Assembly (NCBI RefSeq): GCF_000341735.1
Contig: NZ_KB455575.1
Location: 914,852-978,851, forward strand
Direction: 5' to 3'
DNA length: 64,000 nt
Source: Methylotuvimicrobium buryatense 5G
GTDB lineage: Bacteria > Pseudomonadota > Gammaproteobacteria > Methylococcales > Methylomonadaceae
Within the stretch, counting starts at the first letter, position 1. Each line of letters begins with the position of its first letter. The translations under genes were made by a program, and so were the position numbers. The notes under the pieces are model-generated. The model saw only the letters and a list, made by a program, of their open reading frames with translations, searched no databases and was not told the origin of the DNA. Below, in pieces: positions 9,140 to 17,645 of this stretch.

Positions 9140-9368
9140 GCTGCGCATCCTCGGTTAGCATTTGATCGAGTAATTCCCAAGTTGACCGCGCTTCTTCCGC
9201 ACTGATTTTCTGGATGGCATAGCCGACATGGATTAGAACGTAATCGCCGATGCCTATCGGTTCATCCTGCAGTAAAAACAAACTGACTTCTCGTTCGATG
9301 CCTTTGATCGAACAAACAGCGCGACTACCGTTAATAGAGGCAATTTGCATAGGAATGGCAAGACACAT
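9132..9368 (-). CDS. hypC: Hydrogenase maturation chaperone HypC/HupF
   Basis: 78 residues starting with the diagnostic MCLAIP motif; Cys2 is the residue through which HypC binds the iron precursor and the large subunit. The core GDYVLIHVGYAIQKISAEEA is typical of the family. HypC works with HypD in building and delivering the Fe(CN)2CO group. The gene is between hupE and hypA on the minus strand and overlaps hypA. Length is normal. Confidence 0.96.
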   Translation of the reverse strand: MCLAIPMQIASINGSRAVCSIKGIEREVSLFLLQDEPIGIGDYVLIHVGYAIQKISAEEARSTWELLDQMLTEDAQHA

Positions 9369-9388
9369 GAGAATTCCCGAAATGAGTT

Positions 9389-9976
9389 TTAAATCGTGGC
9401 AGTGGTTAGGTAAAGTCCCGCGGCCGCAATTGCTAGACCTCCGACTCTAGCCAACCAAAGCCGGCGTTTAATTAGCACTGCCATCGTAATGCCGATCGCA
9501 TGAACTAGTGAAGTCGCGACAATGAAACCGGCGCCGTAGAATAAAGGCGATCCGGCTTGCGGCATTTCCAGTCCGTGCGCGTAGCCATGAACGCTTGCGA
9601 ATAAACCTGCGATCAGCATGCCGGTGACGACGGGTAAACGCACCGAAAACATTAAAAAAACGCCTAAAAGCAATACCGTTGCGGCTATGGCAAACTCAAG
9701 CAAAGGTAGATTCGGGCCATACGAGGCCAATAATGCTGACAGGCTCATCGTACCGACAAATGCGGCCGGCAAGCGCCAGAGTGCTTTATGACCTAATTGT
9801 ACGGCCCAAACACCGATTGCCAGCATCGCCAGCAAATGATCGACGCCTATGAACGGGTGGATAAATCCTTCGACAAAACCCGCGCCTTCCGCGCCGAAGG
9901 TATGGGCTTGAGCCGTCGTACCGTAAGCAGAGAACGCGGTGATTCCCATAATTGCATTGATAAACTTTCTATTCAT
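9389..9976 (-). CDS. hupE: HupE/UreJ family membrane protein
   Basis: 195 residues from the ATG at 9976, chosen because it follows an AAGGTG ribosome-binding sequence and begins a signal-like N-terminus ending TAQAH; the frame's extension to 10132 is not protein-like. The rest is about six hydrophobic helices with the family motif HPFIGVDHLLAMLAIG and a second histidine cluster VHGYAHGLEMP. HupE/UreJ proteins are putative nickel permeases of the inner membrane that supply Ni2+ for hydrogenase or urease. It is the first gene of the minus-strand hyp/rubredoxin set and is divergent from hypE. Confidence 0.92.
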   Translation of the reverse strand: MNRKFINAIMGITAFSAYGTTAQAHTFGAEGAGFVEGFIHPFIGVDHLLAMLAIGVWAVQLGHKALWRLPAAFVGTMSLSALLASYGPNLPLLEFAIAATVLLLGVFLMFSVRLPVVTGMLIAGLFASVHGYAHGLEMPQAGSPLFYGAGFIVATSLVHAIGITMAVLIKRRLWLARVGGLAIAAAGLYLTTATI

Positions 9977-10048
9977 GTCACACCTTTTCGGCAAATTTGA
10001 AAATAAAACATCGTGGTAGTAGTGAAAAAACCGGCTTAGTATTCCGTT

Positions 10049-10115
10049 AAAAATAACTTCCGCATTGTGCTCCCTCTCCCGCTGGGAGAGGGGTATGCAC
10101 AGGAAGGTTATTTTT
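10049..10115. repeat. 67-bp imperfect palindrome in the hupE-hypE divergent region
   Basis: Outer arms AAAAATAAC and GGTTATTTTT enclose GTGC/GCAC-type inner matches and a central hairpin CCCTCTCCC-GCT-GGGAGAGGG. It is directly followed by GACCAAATCCTTA, the same end motif seen at other repeat copies (for example 35411-35426), so it is probably a MITE/REP relic rather than a specific operator. It lies between the two divergent starts at 9976 and 10268. Confidence 0.6.
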
Positions 10116-10267
10116 GACCAAATCCTTAACACTCCAGGACAATTGATTTTATAACATGCTAGTATCTTGGCGGCAAAAGCAGTTAATAGAGTCGTGATTG
10201 TTAAATGGCTTTACGACTTACGCATCCTGAAAAAATAAACCCGCCTAAGAGTTTTACTATAGTCATC

Positions 10268-11293
10268 ATGATAACAGAACATTCATTTTCCGATACCTAC
10301 ATTACGCTTGCACATGGTAATGGCGGACGTTTCATGCGCGAATTGATCGAGCATTTATTCGCCAAATACCTCGATAATGCCTGGCTCGATACCCGTGCCG
10401 ATGCAGCTGCCATGCCTTTCGACGAATCGGATTTTGAGTTGATGATCACGACGGACGGTTTTACGGTCGATCCATTAGAATTTCCCGGTGGTAATATCGG
10501 TAGCCTGGCGATCCATGGAACCGTGAACGATTTAGCGGTGGCAGGTGCAACGCCGCGTTACCTGAGTCTCAACGCATTTATCGAAGAAGGCTTGGAGATA
10601 GCCGTGCTTGATCGACTCATTCGCAGTATGGCGGAAGCATGCCGAGAATGCGGTGTTGATATCGTAGCCGGCGATACCAAAGTATTACGCCGGGGGCAGG
10701 GCGGCGGCGTTTATTTTGCCGTAACCGGGGTCGGACAGCGTAATCGATCGATTAATCTGGGTATTGATAAAATTCAGACCGGCGATTGCATTTTGCTTAG
10801 CGGAACTGCCGGCGATCATGGTTGTGCCGTGTTATTGGCCCGCGAGCAATTCGGCTTGAGCGGAACGTTAAAATCCGACGCGGCGAGTGTTTTCCCGGTG
10901 ACTCGTGCATTGCTGGATTTGCCCGGGTTACGATTTATGCGTGACCCGACCCGAGGCGGAATAGCGACTGTCGCGCACGAAATGGCCTCGGCTGTCGCCG
11001 GCACGGTCAAACTGGTCGAAACGGCGATACCGATTAACGAACAAGTCAAAACCGTCGCCGAAATCTTAGGTTACGATCCTTATTATTTAGCCTGCGAAGG
11101 GAGGGTAATGGCCGTAGTCGGTGCGGGCGATGCCGAAGAAGCGCTTAAACGAATGCGCGGCGCAGGCTGTAGCGAAGCGGCGATTATCGGCGAAGTTCAA
11201 GACGGGAGAACCCAAGTGATTTTGGAGACGGCGTTAGGCGGAGAACGGATATTAGAGGAGCTTGAAGACGACCCGCTGCCGCGGATATGTTAG
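10268..11293 (+). CDS. hypE: Hydrogenase maturation protein HypE (carbamoyl dehydratase)
   Basis: 341 residues from the ATG at 10268 (MITEHSFSDTYITLAHGNGG); the frame's earlier start at 10205 adds an unrelated leader. It has the AIR-synthase-like fold motifs DGFTVDPLEFPGGNIG, HGTVNDLAVAGA and MRDPTRGGIATV, and ends exactly in PRIC, the conserved C-terminal cysteine on which HypE forms the thiocarbamate that is dehydrated to thiocyanate. This supplies the cyanide ligands of the [NiFe] site. It is transcribed away from hupE-hypC-hypA. A complete pathway would need hypB, hypD and hypF elsewhere in the genome. Confidence 0.96.
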   Translation: MITEHSFSDTYITLAHGNGGRFMRELIEHLFAKYLDNAWLDTRADAAAMPFDESDFELMITTDGFTVDPLEFPGGNIGSLAIHGTVNDLAVAGATPRYLSLNAFIEEGLEIAVLDRLIRSMAEACRECGVDIVAGDTKVLRRGQGGGVYFAVTGVGQRNRSINLGIDKIQTGDCILLSGTAGDHGCAVLLAREQFGLSGTLKSDAASVFPVTRALLDLPGLRFMRDPTRGGIATVAHEMASAVAGTVKLVETAIPINEQVKTVAEILGYDPYYLACEGRVMAVVGAGDAEEALKRMRGAGCSEAAIIGEVQDGRTQVILETALGGERILEELEDDPLPRIC

Positions 11294-11317
11294 TTCTTTG
11301 AACTAGTGAGTGCCAAG

Positions 11318-11433
11318 GACGCAGGGTGAATCGTGGCCATCGAAGGCAATAATCGCCAAGTCATTTTTCGCTGCTGAAATTGAACGGACCCCATTTCATC
11401 ATTTCATCTTTCGCGAGAAATCTTGGCGCGCTT
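11318..11433. repeat. Dispersed repeat copy, inverted relative to 57853-57960
   Basis: The segment containing GACGCAGGGTGAATCGTGG, GGCAATAATCGCCAAGTCA and TTCGCTGCTGAAATTG is the reverse complement, with few changes, of 57853-57960. The frames found here (11310-11684 and 11380-11565) follow repeat sequence and are not credible genes. The surrounding 11294-12193 stretch contains otherwise only fragments of repeats, including an ACGGGGTTTTCAACCCCGT hairpin near 11661. Confidence 0.7.
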
Positions 11434-11965
11434 GGTTTATCGAATTGCACTTGGCAATCCGAAGACAACGTCAATTCGCCATCGTTCGATGCGATCAGCG
11501 TGAACTTAAGAGATCTTTGGCTATGCCAGCCCCTTTTCGGTATGCTTCTTGCATGCAGTTATTGATTTTAAGTGGGTGCGGATTCCAAAAAATGTCATTT
11601 ATTTTCCTGATTAGCAAGTTTCTTCAGCTAAAGCCCAAAAACCAGCATATCCCTAGCAGGACGGGGTTTTCAACCCCGTTCTAAACGTTTTGACTTTGGC
11701 CGAAGTTAGCCGAAATGTTTAGGGCAAACCGAAACGTTGGGGACGGGTTAAATAACCCGTCCCGCAGAAGTGGCTACGACTGGTCACTGCTCGGACAGTT
11801 GGCTTCGGCAAGTTGAAGCATCTTGCTAATCAGGTTTATTTTTACCATGAAGATCATGAAGGACTTGAAGATACAGCGTTTTCAATTTAAATTGAGTTAC
11901 TTACCATAAATAGCCTATGTCATCATTACTCTCTTTATACTCAAAAAATGCCTAACTTTATGAAG

Positions 11966-12040
11966 GTATGGGGTGTGGCTAGCGAGGATGTCGGCAGCTC
12001 CCAGCTGCCGACATCCTCGCCAAGCATACCCCACACCCTT
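11966..12040. repeat. Long palindrome (17-bp perfect core arms, 3-base loop)
   Basis: The core arms CGAGGATGTCGGCAGCT (11983-11999) and AGCTGCCGACATCCTCG (12003-12019) are perfect complements around a CCC loop. Outside them the arms continue imperfectly as GGTATGGGGTGTGG and CATACCCCACACC. The right arm and its flank (CCTTTTTGATCTCCAAATTGG) recur at 28376-28436, so this is a shortened copy of the same repeat family. It could also act as a bidirectional transcription stop. Confidence 0.85.
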
Positions 12041-12149
12041 TTTGATCTCCAAATTGGAAATTGCTGATTTGAAAACGCTGTATTACCGCATTGAGTTCAT
12101 CTGTGATACTGGGACAGTTAATTAAGCACTCAATTCTCTTCCCTACATG

Positions 12150-12180
12150 CCCTTTTTGATCTCCAAATTGGAATTGCTGG
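12150..12180. repeat. Second copy of the repeat-end motif
   Basis: CCTTTTTGATCTCCAAATTGG followed by AATTGCTG repeats the sequence at 12038-12067 directly, about 112 bp downstream. It seems to be a solitary end of the same repeat family, immediately before the UPF0149 gene stop. Confidence 0.7.
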
Positions 12181-12193
12181 AGGAAAGGTCATT

Positions 12194-12958
12194 TCAAGAC
12201 AAACAACAATTCTTGAATTTTTTGCCGCTGCCGCACGGACAAGGGGCGTTGCGGCCGATTTTCGGCTTAGACGTTGCTTGCCCCAAGGTTTTTTGCTCCT
12301 CTAATTCGGCTTCAATATCGTCGATGACATGTTGCAAATTTTCAACCGAGGAGGGGATCATTACGAAAAGCCGGGCTAATAAACAGTCATCGGTCGGTTC
12401 TATGCCTTCTTCTATGAAATTAGCTTTGATCTGTTCGATATTCGGAAACTTGGAAAAATCGTGGGTCATCAAAACTTCAAACAGGCTAGCGTTTCGTGCG
12501 ACATCGTCCCAATAAGCGTCGACATTAGCGGTATCACCATCATCGCCTAACCAAAACTCCCTGCAGAGCGCTAATCCGGTCCAAAAACCGATACACCACT
12601 GTTGAACCCAATCGAATTGTTTTCCTCTGAGTTTTTCAATATCGAATGGAAACTTAAGTTGCCCGGAGACTCGCAAATGGACGTAAGCGTCGTATACATC
12701 GAATGCAGCCGACATCAGGTTTTCGATGTGCTTCAGCTCGAAATCGGGCGAACGATGATAAAAAAGGCAGTTTTCCCATTGTTCGGGTAGGATCGATGGC
12801 GGCGTGATGGCAATTGCATAAAAAAATCCGCGCAGTTCGTAGATATTGAAATGATCGGTTTCCGGAACGATGCCGTTTAATTCATCGATTAATTTAGCGA
12901 GTAGCTTGTGTTTGATCATTTTGTATGATGCGGATTTTGGGCCGGACATCTTATGCAC
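12194..12958 (-). CDS. UPF0149/YecA-like protein with C-terminal SEC-C zinc motif
   Basis: 254 residues; MHKM or MSGPKSAS may be the start. The first 200 residues are a helical UPF0149 (YecA/YgfB)-like domain with the motif ELRGFFYAIAITPPSILPEQW and the WVQQWCIGFWTGLAL stretch. The C-terminus ends in a textbook SEC-C motif, NAPCPCGSGKKFKNCC, which binds zinc and in SecA contacts SecB and ribosomes. The function of stand-alone YecA-SEC-C proteins is largely undefined, although ribosome or translocation quality control has been proposed. It stands alone between repeat regions. Confidence 0.88.
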   Translation of the reverse strand: MHKMSGPKSASYKMIKHKLLAKLIDELNGIVPETDHFNIYELRGFFYAIAITPPSILPEQWENCLFYHRSPDFELKHIENLMSAAFDVYDAYVHLRVSGQLKFPFDIEKLRGKQFDWVQQWCIGFWTGLALCREFWLGDDGDTANVDAYWDDVARNASLFEVLMTHDFSKFPNIEQIKANFIEEGIEPTDDCLLARLFVMIPSSVENLQHVIDDIEAELEEQKTLGQATSKPKIGRNAPCPCGSGKKFKNCCLS

Positions 12959-13037
12959 TTAGCCGGCCGATTCTTGATTATCGGAGAGTAAAGGACTGGC
13001 TTCTGCTCAAGATGTTATCGCTTAGTCATTCAAGGAA

Positions 13038-13199
13038 ATATACCCTTCGTAGATCAAAATTCGGCGCCTGGGTGTCCGCCAAAGGACGCCGTGAATACGT
13101 CCATGTAGGCTCTATGCCAGCCCCATGCTGGCAAAGCCTTTGTCGGACACCCAGGCGCCTACTCTAGCACTGCCGAAATTTGAAGTGCGAAAGGTATAT
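13038..13199. repeat. MITE copy B (162 bp) with terminal inverted repeats
   Basis: The left end reads ATATACCCTTCG...CAAAATTCGGCG and the right end GCCGAAATTTGAAGTGCGAA followed by AGGTATAT, which are imperfect complements of about 28 bp. The interior has the shared motifs GGACGCCGTGAATACGTCC and GGCTCTATGCCAGC, and a GTGTCCG/CGGACAC pair. Copy C (13505-13668) has the same architecture; together they bracket a small membrane protein gene. Confidence 0.8.
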
Positions 13200-13208
13200 C
13201 AATATTTT

Positions 13209-13475
13209 CTAATTGAAATGTTTCCATTTTACCCAAGCGGCACAAGCAATTCCGACCAATATGTAGGTGTAGCTATAGACGAAAACGTATAAACCAGTGG
13301 GGTTGTGGGTAGCGGCATCTCGAAGGCTCGGCGTTACCAGCCAAGTCCACAAAACCGCAGGTATCAAGTAAAACAAAAAGCCCAAGGCTGCCGTCTTTAA
13401 CGGATTGCGTCCCTTAGCTTCGGCGTCTCGATAATACCAATAAGCAATTGCAAGCGCGACAACAGTGCCAATCAT
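13209..13475 (-). CDS. Small membrane protein of unknown function
   Basis: 88 residues with three likely transmembrane helices (about 2-15, 28-46 and 63-80) separated by short charged loops (YYRDAEAKGRNPLKTA). I do not recognise the family, though the YYRDAEAKGRNP segment is reminiscent of short PLDc_N/DUF-type membrane proteins. A possible AAAAGGAG ribosome-binding site lies just upstream of the start on the minus strand. The gene sits between two MITE copies in the same orientation, an arrangement that could move as a unit, but there is no evidence that it has done so. Confidence 0.65.
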   Translation of the reverse strand: MIGTVVALAIAYWYYRDAEAKGRNPLKTAALGFLFYLIPAVLWTWLVTPSLRDAATHNPTGLYVFVYSYTYILVGIACAAWVKWKHFN

Positions 13476-13504
13476 AAACTTTTCTCCTTTTAATAATGAT
13501 GAAT

Positions 13505-13668
13505 ATATACCCTTTGCTAGTCAAATTTCGGCGTCGGGGTGCCCGTCAAAAGACGCCGTGAATACGTCCATGTAGGCTCTATGACAGCATCCATGCTGCC
13601 AAAGCCTTTGCCGAACACCCCAACGCCTCCATACGCTAATGCCGAAATTTGAAGTGAGATAGGTATAT
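13505..13668. repeat. MITE copy C (164 bp) with terminal inverted repeats
   Basis: Ends ATATACCCTTTG...CAAATTTCGGCG and GCCGAAATTTGAAGTGAGAT followed by AGGTATAT mirror each other as in copy B. The interior again contains GACGCCGTGAATACGTCC and GGCTCTATGACAGCATCC. The similarity to copy B is high by eye. Confidence 0.8.
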
Positions 13669-13744
13669 TTACACCATTTATACAAAAAAATCGTTTGCCT
13701 AACGTTCATGAAGCCCCCGCCATCGCCCCGGCAAATGAAAGTTC

Positions 13745-13931
13745 TCGGTGGCTGAGGGTGCGGTCACTCGCCCGACAGGACGCCGTGAATACGTCCCTGT
13801 AGGCTCCATGCTGGCAAAGCCTTTACAAGCGCCATGGATGGCGTGAATGTCGATTTTGCAGGAGCAAAAATCGACCGAGCACCCCTGTGCCTCCTCAGGC
13901 GCTGCCGAAATTTGAAGTGCGAAAGGTATAA
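13745..13931. repeat. MITE copy D, mosaic of two repeat types
   Basis: It contains the GGACGCCGTGAATACGTCC core, then ATGGATGGCGTGAATGTCG and TTTTGCAGGAGCAAAAATCG (as in copies A and G), and ends with the copy-B-type terminus GCCGAAATTTGAAGTGCGAA and AGGTATA. The left terminus is not preserved. It lies immediately downstream of the large minus-strand gene that ends at 13953. Confidence 0.7.
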
Positions 13932-13952
13932 TTAAGCTCCAAGACTTGAACC

Positions 13953-16900
13953 TCAGTGATGAACCCAGTCTGCGCCTAGCGTGCCGATTAAACTTTCCGT
14001 ATAACCCGCTTGGCTTAATTCGGCAAGCATAGTTTCAGTTTTCTCAAGCTTCACTTCCAGTTTCGAATATTCGGATGGATCGCTGTTTTCTGTTTCGTTT
14101 AAGCGTTCTGTAATTATGTCGCGATGACGCCGCCATAAGGCCAAATCGCGCTGGTGTTTGATGGAGAGTCGCTCACGATACCAATCGCTTGCCAGTAGTG
14201 AGTCTCGTGTAAATAAATCCCGAATCGCCGGGTCGTCGATGGTTTTACCTTCATAGTGTCCATAAGCCATGATATGTAAAAGGGCTTTGAGAGGCGGACA
14301 GGCATCGTTTATCGTGCCGTCCTGGAAATAAATCAGAGCCACCCGTTGCTGCGTTTCATAGACGTTATCGATGCCGTCGACAAAAGCGGCAAGATCTTGG
14401 GTTTCAGGTTTCAACATCGCTTCGTCGAATACCGCTGTCGGATAATCGAAGACCTTACCGAAGTTGGTATGCACGAAACGCTCGGTTATCCGGTAACCGA
14501 GCCGGCTTGCATACACGGTTCTGCCTTCGTATTCGAAATCTTCCAGCTTTTCGAGATGGCCGTTTGCTATCAGATAGCGCGCATCGCGCTCGGCAACAGG
14601 CAAGCGCGACCAGATTTCCGGAATCAGCAGACTGATGTCGTGATCGATTCTACGCTGAGTTCCGATGTAACCGGCAGCGGTCGAAAAGCCGTCGTAGCCG
14701 CACAAAATAAACGAGACTAGCGCGGTATTCAGATCGGCGGTCGTACTCAAGGCATTGAACGGCCCTTTGGTCAATGCGCCTTCCGATCCGGCTCCCGTCG
14801 TGGAAGGAGATTTGCCGGTTAGACTGCACACAAAATCCATGAACAGTTCCGGTAACTCTTGATAATGGATGGGGTTGTAAACTGCCAAAGGCCGGATGCC
14901 GGCAGCTAAGTCCTGCGGGTTGTTGCGGCGCCCGGGAAGAACCGCATTGACCGGAAAGTAAACCGCTTGATCGGCATTGAGGCTTCTAGCCAAACGAGTC
15001 GATATTTCGGCAATATAACGCATTCTCGGATCGGCGATATCGGGCCGTATTTGCAGATAGCGCACATTTTGGCTAGGTTTGCCGTCGACCAATCTCGGAT
15101 GTGCCGATGAGACGAAAAATTCGTCCTCCTGTCCTTCGGCAGCTCGTTCGATCAATTTACGCATCGGCTCGCTGAATTCTTCGAAGTGAATGATATCTTC
15201 AATAAGATCGCGTGCATCTTGTGTAGTTAGTGGTTGAAAATTGGAGATAAAGTTATTGCCTCCTGATAAATCACGCTCGGTTTGTAAATCGCTGCCTCGA
15301 TGGACGGCATCGTCGGGGCGCTGGAAAAAACTTTGCTCGCAATTTTCGACTAATTTTACGGAAGAATTTTGATAATCGGGGTCGAGCCCAGTGAGTTTTT
15401 CAGAAGGCACAACGGTCGATGCGCTGATGTCGTCTTCCATTTGAACTTTAGCCGAAGCGATAAAATCTTGGCGGAGTTTGAAAACGCGCCAAGCACCGTT
15501 CGAATCGAAGCCAACTCGTAGGTAACTGGCGATCAGTTTGCGCCCTTGGTATTTCAGCTCATTTCCGGGGTAGCTATTAACCACATCTACTGAAAAATGA
15601 TCGCGCCAATTATTGCCCCATTCCTCACGGTAAAAGCGTTTGATAATCAGCACAATTGCCCAAATGTGCTGGGGAATTTGCTCCAACCATTCGTTATAAG
15701 CATCGGAATAGTCGGTGATCGAAGGTGTCAATAGCTTGATGACCGAACCCAGTGTACGTTGATTGCTGAGCAAACTGCGCTTATCGCTGCCGTGTCGGGC
15801 CGGGTCGCGGAAACGGGTCGAATAATCGTGTTTGAAAATAGTCTCGACGATATCCATGTCTTTTTCGAAGTCTTCGACGAAAATGGTTCCGGAAATGACG
15901 GCGCCGGCTATGGATTTGGAAATTTCCGATTTACCGCCGCCGGAGACCGTGCTGGGCTTGTGACAAAATGTCCCTTCGGGTAGGGTGCCGACCAAACGCC
16001 AGCTCGGCGCATGAGGATGGCGTTCCATGTGGACCTTGAAACCGTTTGGATAGATGTAAGTGTGTTTAGCGAGCAGTTTAAGCGATTGTGGGCGGCCGTT
16101 TTGCAGCCAATTGATTCGTTGCTGCTGCACATTGATCTCGGCTGCTGCCGGAATGTATATGATCTCCGGAAAATTGTTGTCGACGGCGTAACCTTCATCC
16201 TTCCTTTGAATCATCGGCGATAATTGTTCGCATAGCTTATCGAACGAATAGCGTTGATCGAGATCGGTGCCATGCGGTAGATAAATGTCGCCAAGATTCA
16301 TTCTGGGAAACGCCAACGCGCCGCCTGCATGTTCTTCCTCGCAGTCGCCGAAGAGATTGGCCGAATAGCTGATTTGAGATTTGATCTCTTTTTTGCTGTA
16401 ACCGAAATAATTGTCGGCGATTAAGGTGACGACGACGCCTTGCATATTGCGACAAACCAATTTAAACGGTTTGCCGTCGTTGTAAAGTTCGTCTTCACGA
16501 TGCCAGCACATACCGTCCTTGCGTTGGCGTTCGCTAGCATCGTCGTAATGGGGGAGGCCGATATCTTTTTTCCGGCAATGCACCAAATGCGGGGCTAAAA
16601 TAATGCAACCGGTATGCCCTGTCCAATGTTCGATATCGAGTGCCGCATCGTTCTCAGGTAGGAAAGGATCGCCGGCATTGCCGAAGATCGATTCGACGAA
16701 ATCCAAGTTAGCGACCAATCCGCCCGGTGCGAAAAAACGGGTTTCCATGGTTTTGACCGGGCTTATCGGTTCGATTGCAGGACGAACGATGGGTCTCAAT
16801 AATAACGAGACCCAAAGCGTGGCCGGCTTATTTTGTAGGCTTGTGAAAGGCAAGCGAAGTAGATCGCTTGGTGGAGTCAACGCGTGTTGTAATAACGCGG

Positions 16901-17402
16901 CATAGGCGTTGACGGGTACTTCGCTTTTATCGCCCGGCACGGGAAGTCCGCCTGCAACTATATGAAAGACCCCTTTAGTTGTCCGCCGATCGTTTTGAGG
17001 ATTATGCAAGACGCCTTGTAAAACACGATAGGAGTCGACATAAGCGGAGTGAAACTCGTTATGGCGATAAGGCAGCGATAATTCCCGGGCTTGACCTTTT
17101 TGCTCGAGAATGAATGTTTCGCCGGGTAACTGAACCGAAACGTCGACGTTATTTTCGATGAGGTAAGCGTTTAAAAAGTCTTGTATCCGTTGATCCGCTG
17201 GGCAACGGTAATTGGCCAACAGGCGGCGTTGCTGCGAATAATTCTTTAACAGGCTATCGGCGATTTTTAGATATTGCCGATCACCTTCGGCTTCGCAAGT
17301 GGGTTGATTCAGTGCGGCTAGTTTCAGATTGATATGCTGTAGCCCTTCGTGCTCTTCGGTGCTACTCGGACTATTTTGGATGGGTGCGGTTGATAAGGTC
17401 AT
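13953..17402 (-). CDS. Large protein, putative PPi-dependent phosphoenolpyruvate carboxykinase
   Basis: 1149 residues from the ATG at 17402, which follows a GGAG ribosome-binding sequence; a TTG five codons upstream is less likely. Near residues 480-490 lies a P-loop-like motif, TVSGGGKSEISKSI, followed by a basic stretch RHGSDKRSLLSNQRTLGS. The overall length (about 1,150), the single kinase-like motif in mid-protein and the lack of any classical ATP- or GTP-PEPCK sequence fit the PPi-type PEPCK family described from Entamoeba and Propionibacterium. That enzyme interconverts oxaloacetate plus PPi and PEP plus CO2 plus Pi. The match is from memory of family traits, not a search. If correct, it would fit a PPi-based central metabolism; otherwise this is an uncharacterised kinase-fold protein. 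It is monocistronic and ends next to MITE D. Confidence 0.5.
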   Translation of the reverse strand: MTLSTAPIQNSPSSTEEHEGLQHINLKLAALNQPTCEAEGDRQYLKIADSLLKNYSQQRRLLANYRCPADQRIQDFLNAYLIENNVDVSVQLPGETFILEQKGQARELSLPYRHNEFHSAYVDSYRVLQGVLHNPQNDRRTTKGVFHIVAGGLPVPGDKSEVPVNAYAALLQHALTPPSDLLRLPFTSLQNKPATLWVSLLLRPIVRPAIEPISPVKTMETRFFAPGGLVANLDFVESIFGNAGDPFLPENDAALDIEHWTGHTGCIILAPHLVHCRKKDIGLPHYDDASERQRKDGMCWHREDELYNDGKPFKLVCRNMQGVVVTLIADNYFGYSKKEIKSQISYSANLFGDCEEEHAGGALAFPRMNLGDIYLPHGTDLDQRYSFDKLCEQLSPMIQRKDEGYAVDNNFPEIIYIPAAAEINVQQQRINWLQNGRPQSLKLLAKHTYIYPNGFKVHMERHPHAPSWRLVGTLPEGTFCHKPSTVSGGGKSEISKSIAGAVISGTIFVEDFEKDMDIVETIFKHDYSTRFRDPARHGSDKRSLLSNQRTLGSVIKLLTPSITDYSDAYNEWLEQIPQHIWAIVLIIKRFYREEWGNNWRDHFSVDVVNSYPGNELKYQGRKLIASYLRVGFDSNGAWRVFKLRQDFIASAKVQMEDDISASTVVPSEKLTGLDPDYQNSSVKLVENCEQSFFQRPDDAVHRGSDLQTERDLSGGNNFISNFQPLTTQDARDLIEDIIHFEEFSEPMRKLIERAAEGQEDEFFVSSAHPRLVDGKPSQNVRYLQIRPDIADPRMRYIAEISTRLARSLNADQAVYFPVNAVLPGRRNNPQDLAAGIRPLAVYNPIHYQELPELFMDFVCSLTGKSPSTTGAGSEGALTKGPFNALSTTADLNTALVSFILCGYDGFSTAAGYIGTQRRIDHDISLLIPEIWSRLPVAERDARYLIANGHLEKLEDFEYEGRTVYASRLGYRITERFVHTNFGKVFDYPTAVFDEAMLKPETQDLAAFVDGIDNVYETQQRVALIYFQDGTINDACPPLKALLHIMAYGHYEGKTIDDPAIRDLFTRDSLLASDWYRERLSIKHQRDLALWRRHRDIITERLNETENSDPSEYSKLEVKLEKTETMLAELSQAGYTESLIGTLGADWVHH

Positions 17403-17543
17403 GGTCGGCTCCGGCAAGGTTTCAGTCTAGCTGTGTTCGAGGCGGCACGATTTAATCTCGAGTGCAGGCGGTTTCTGGATAAAAATTAATAAACCGTTTA
17501 GGAATATGCACAAAATAACTTATACAAGTAGTAGGCTTTGTGG

Positions 17544-17645
17544 CGGTTTGGTGACTCGCTTGACAGGACGCCGTGAATACGTCCGGGTAGGCTTGACGGC
17601 GGCTATCCCTGCCGCCGACACCTGTCAATCGAGCCACCAAATCCC
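17544..17645. repeat. MITE copy E (about 100 bp) with 23-bp terminal inverted repeats
   Basis: Left end GGTTTGGTGACTCGCTTGAC and right end GTCAATCGAGCCACCAAATCC are near-perfect complements. The interior holds GGACGCCGTGAATACGTCC and a GGCGGC...GCCGCC hairpin. It lies in the 785-bp gap between the putative PEPCK gene and the cNMP-binding gene; the remainder of that gap (17646-18187) shows no gene. Confidence 0.8.

Noticed and set aside
11310-11684. Open frames of 60-124 codons in the hypE-UPF0149 gap
   Set aside because: They lie in dispersed repeat sequence shared in inverted form with 57853-57960 and have no protein-like features.
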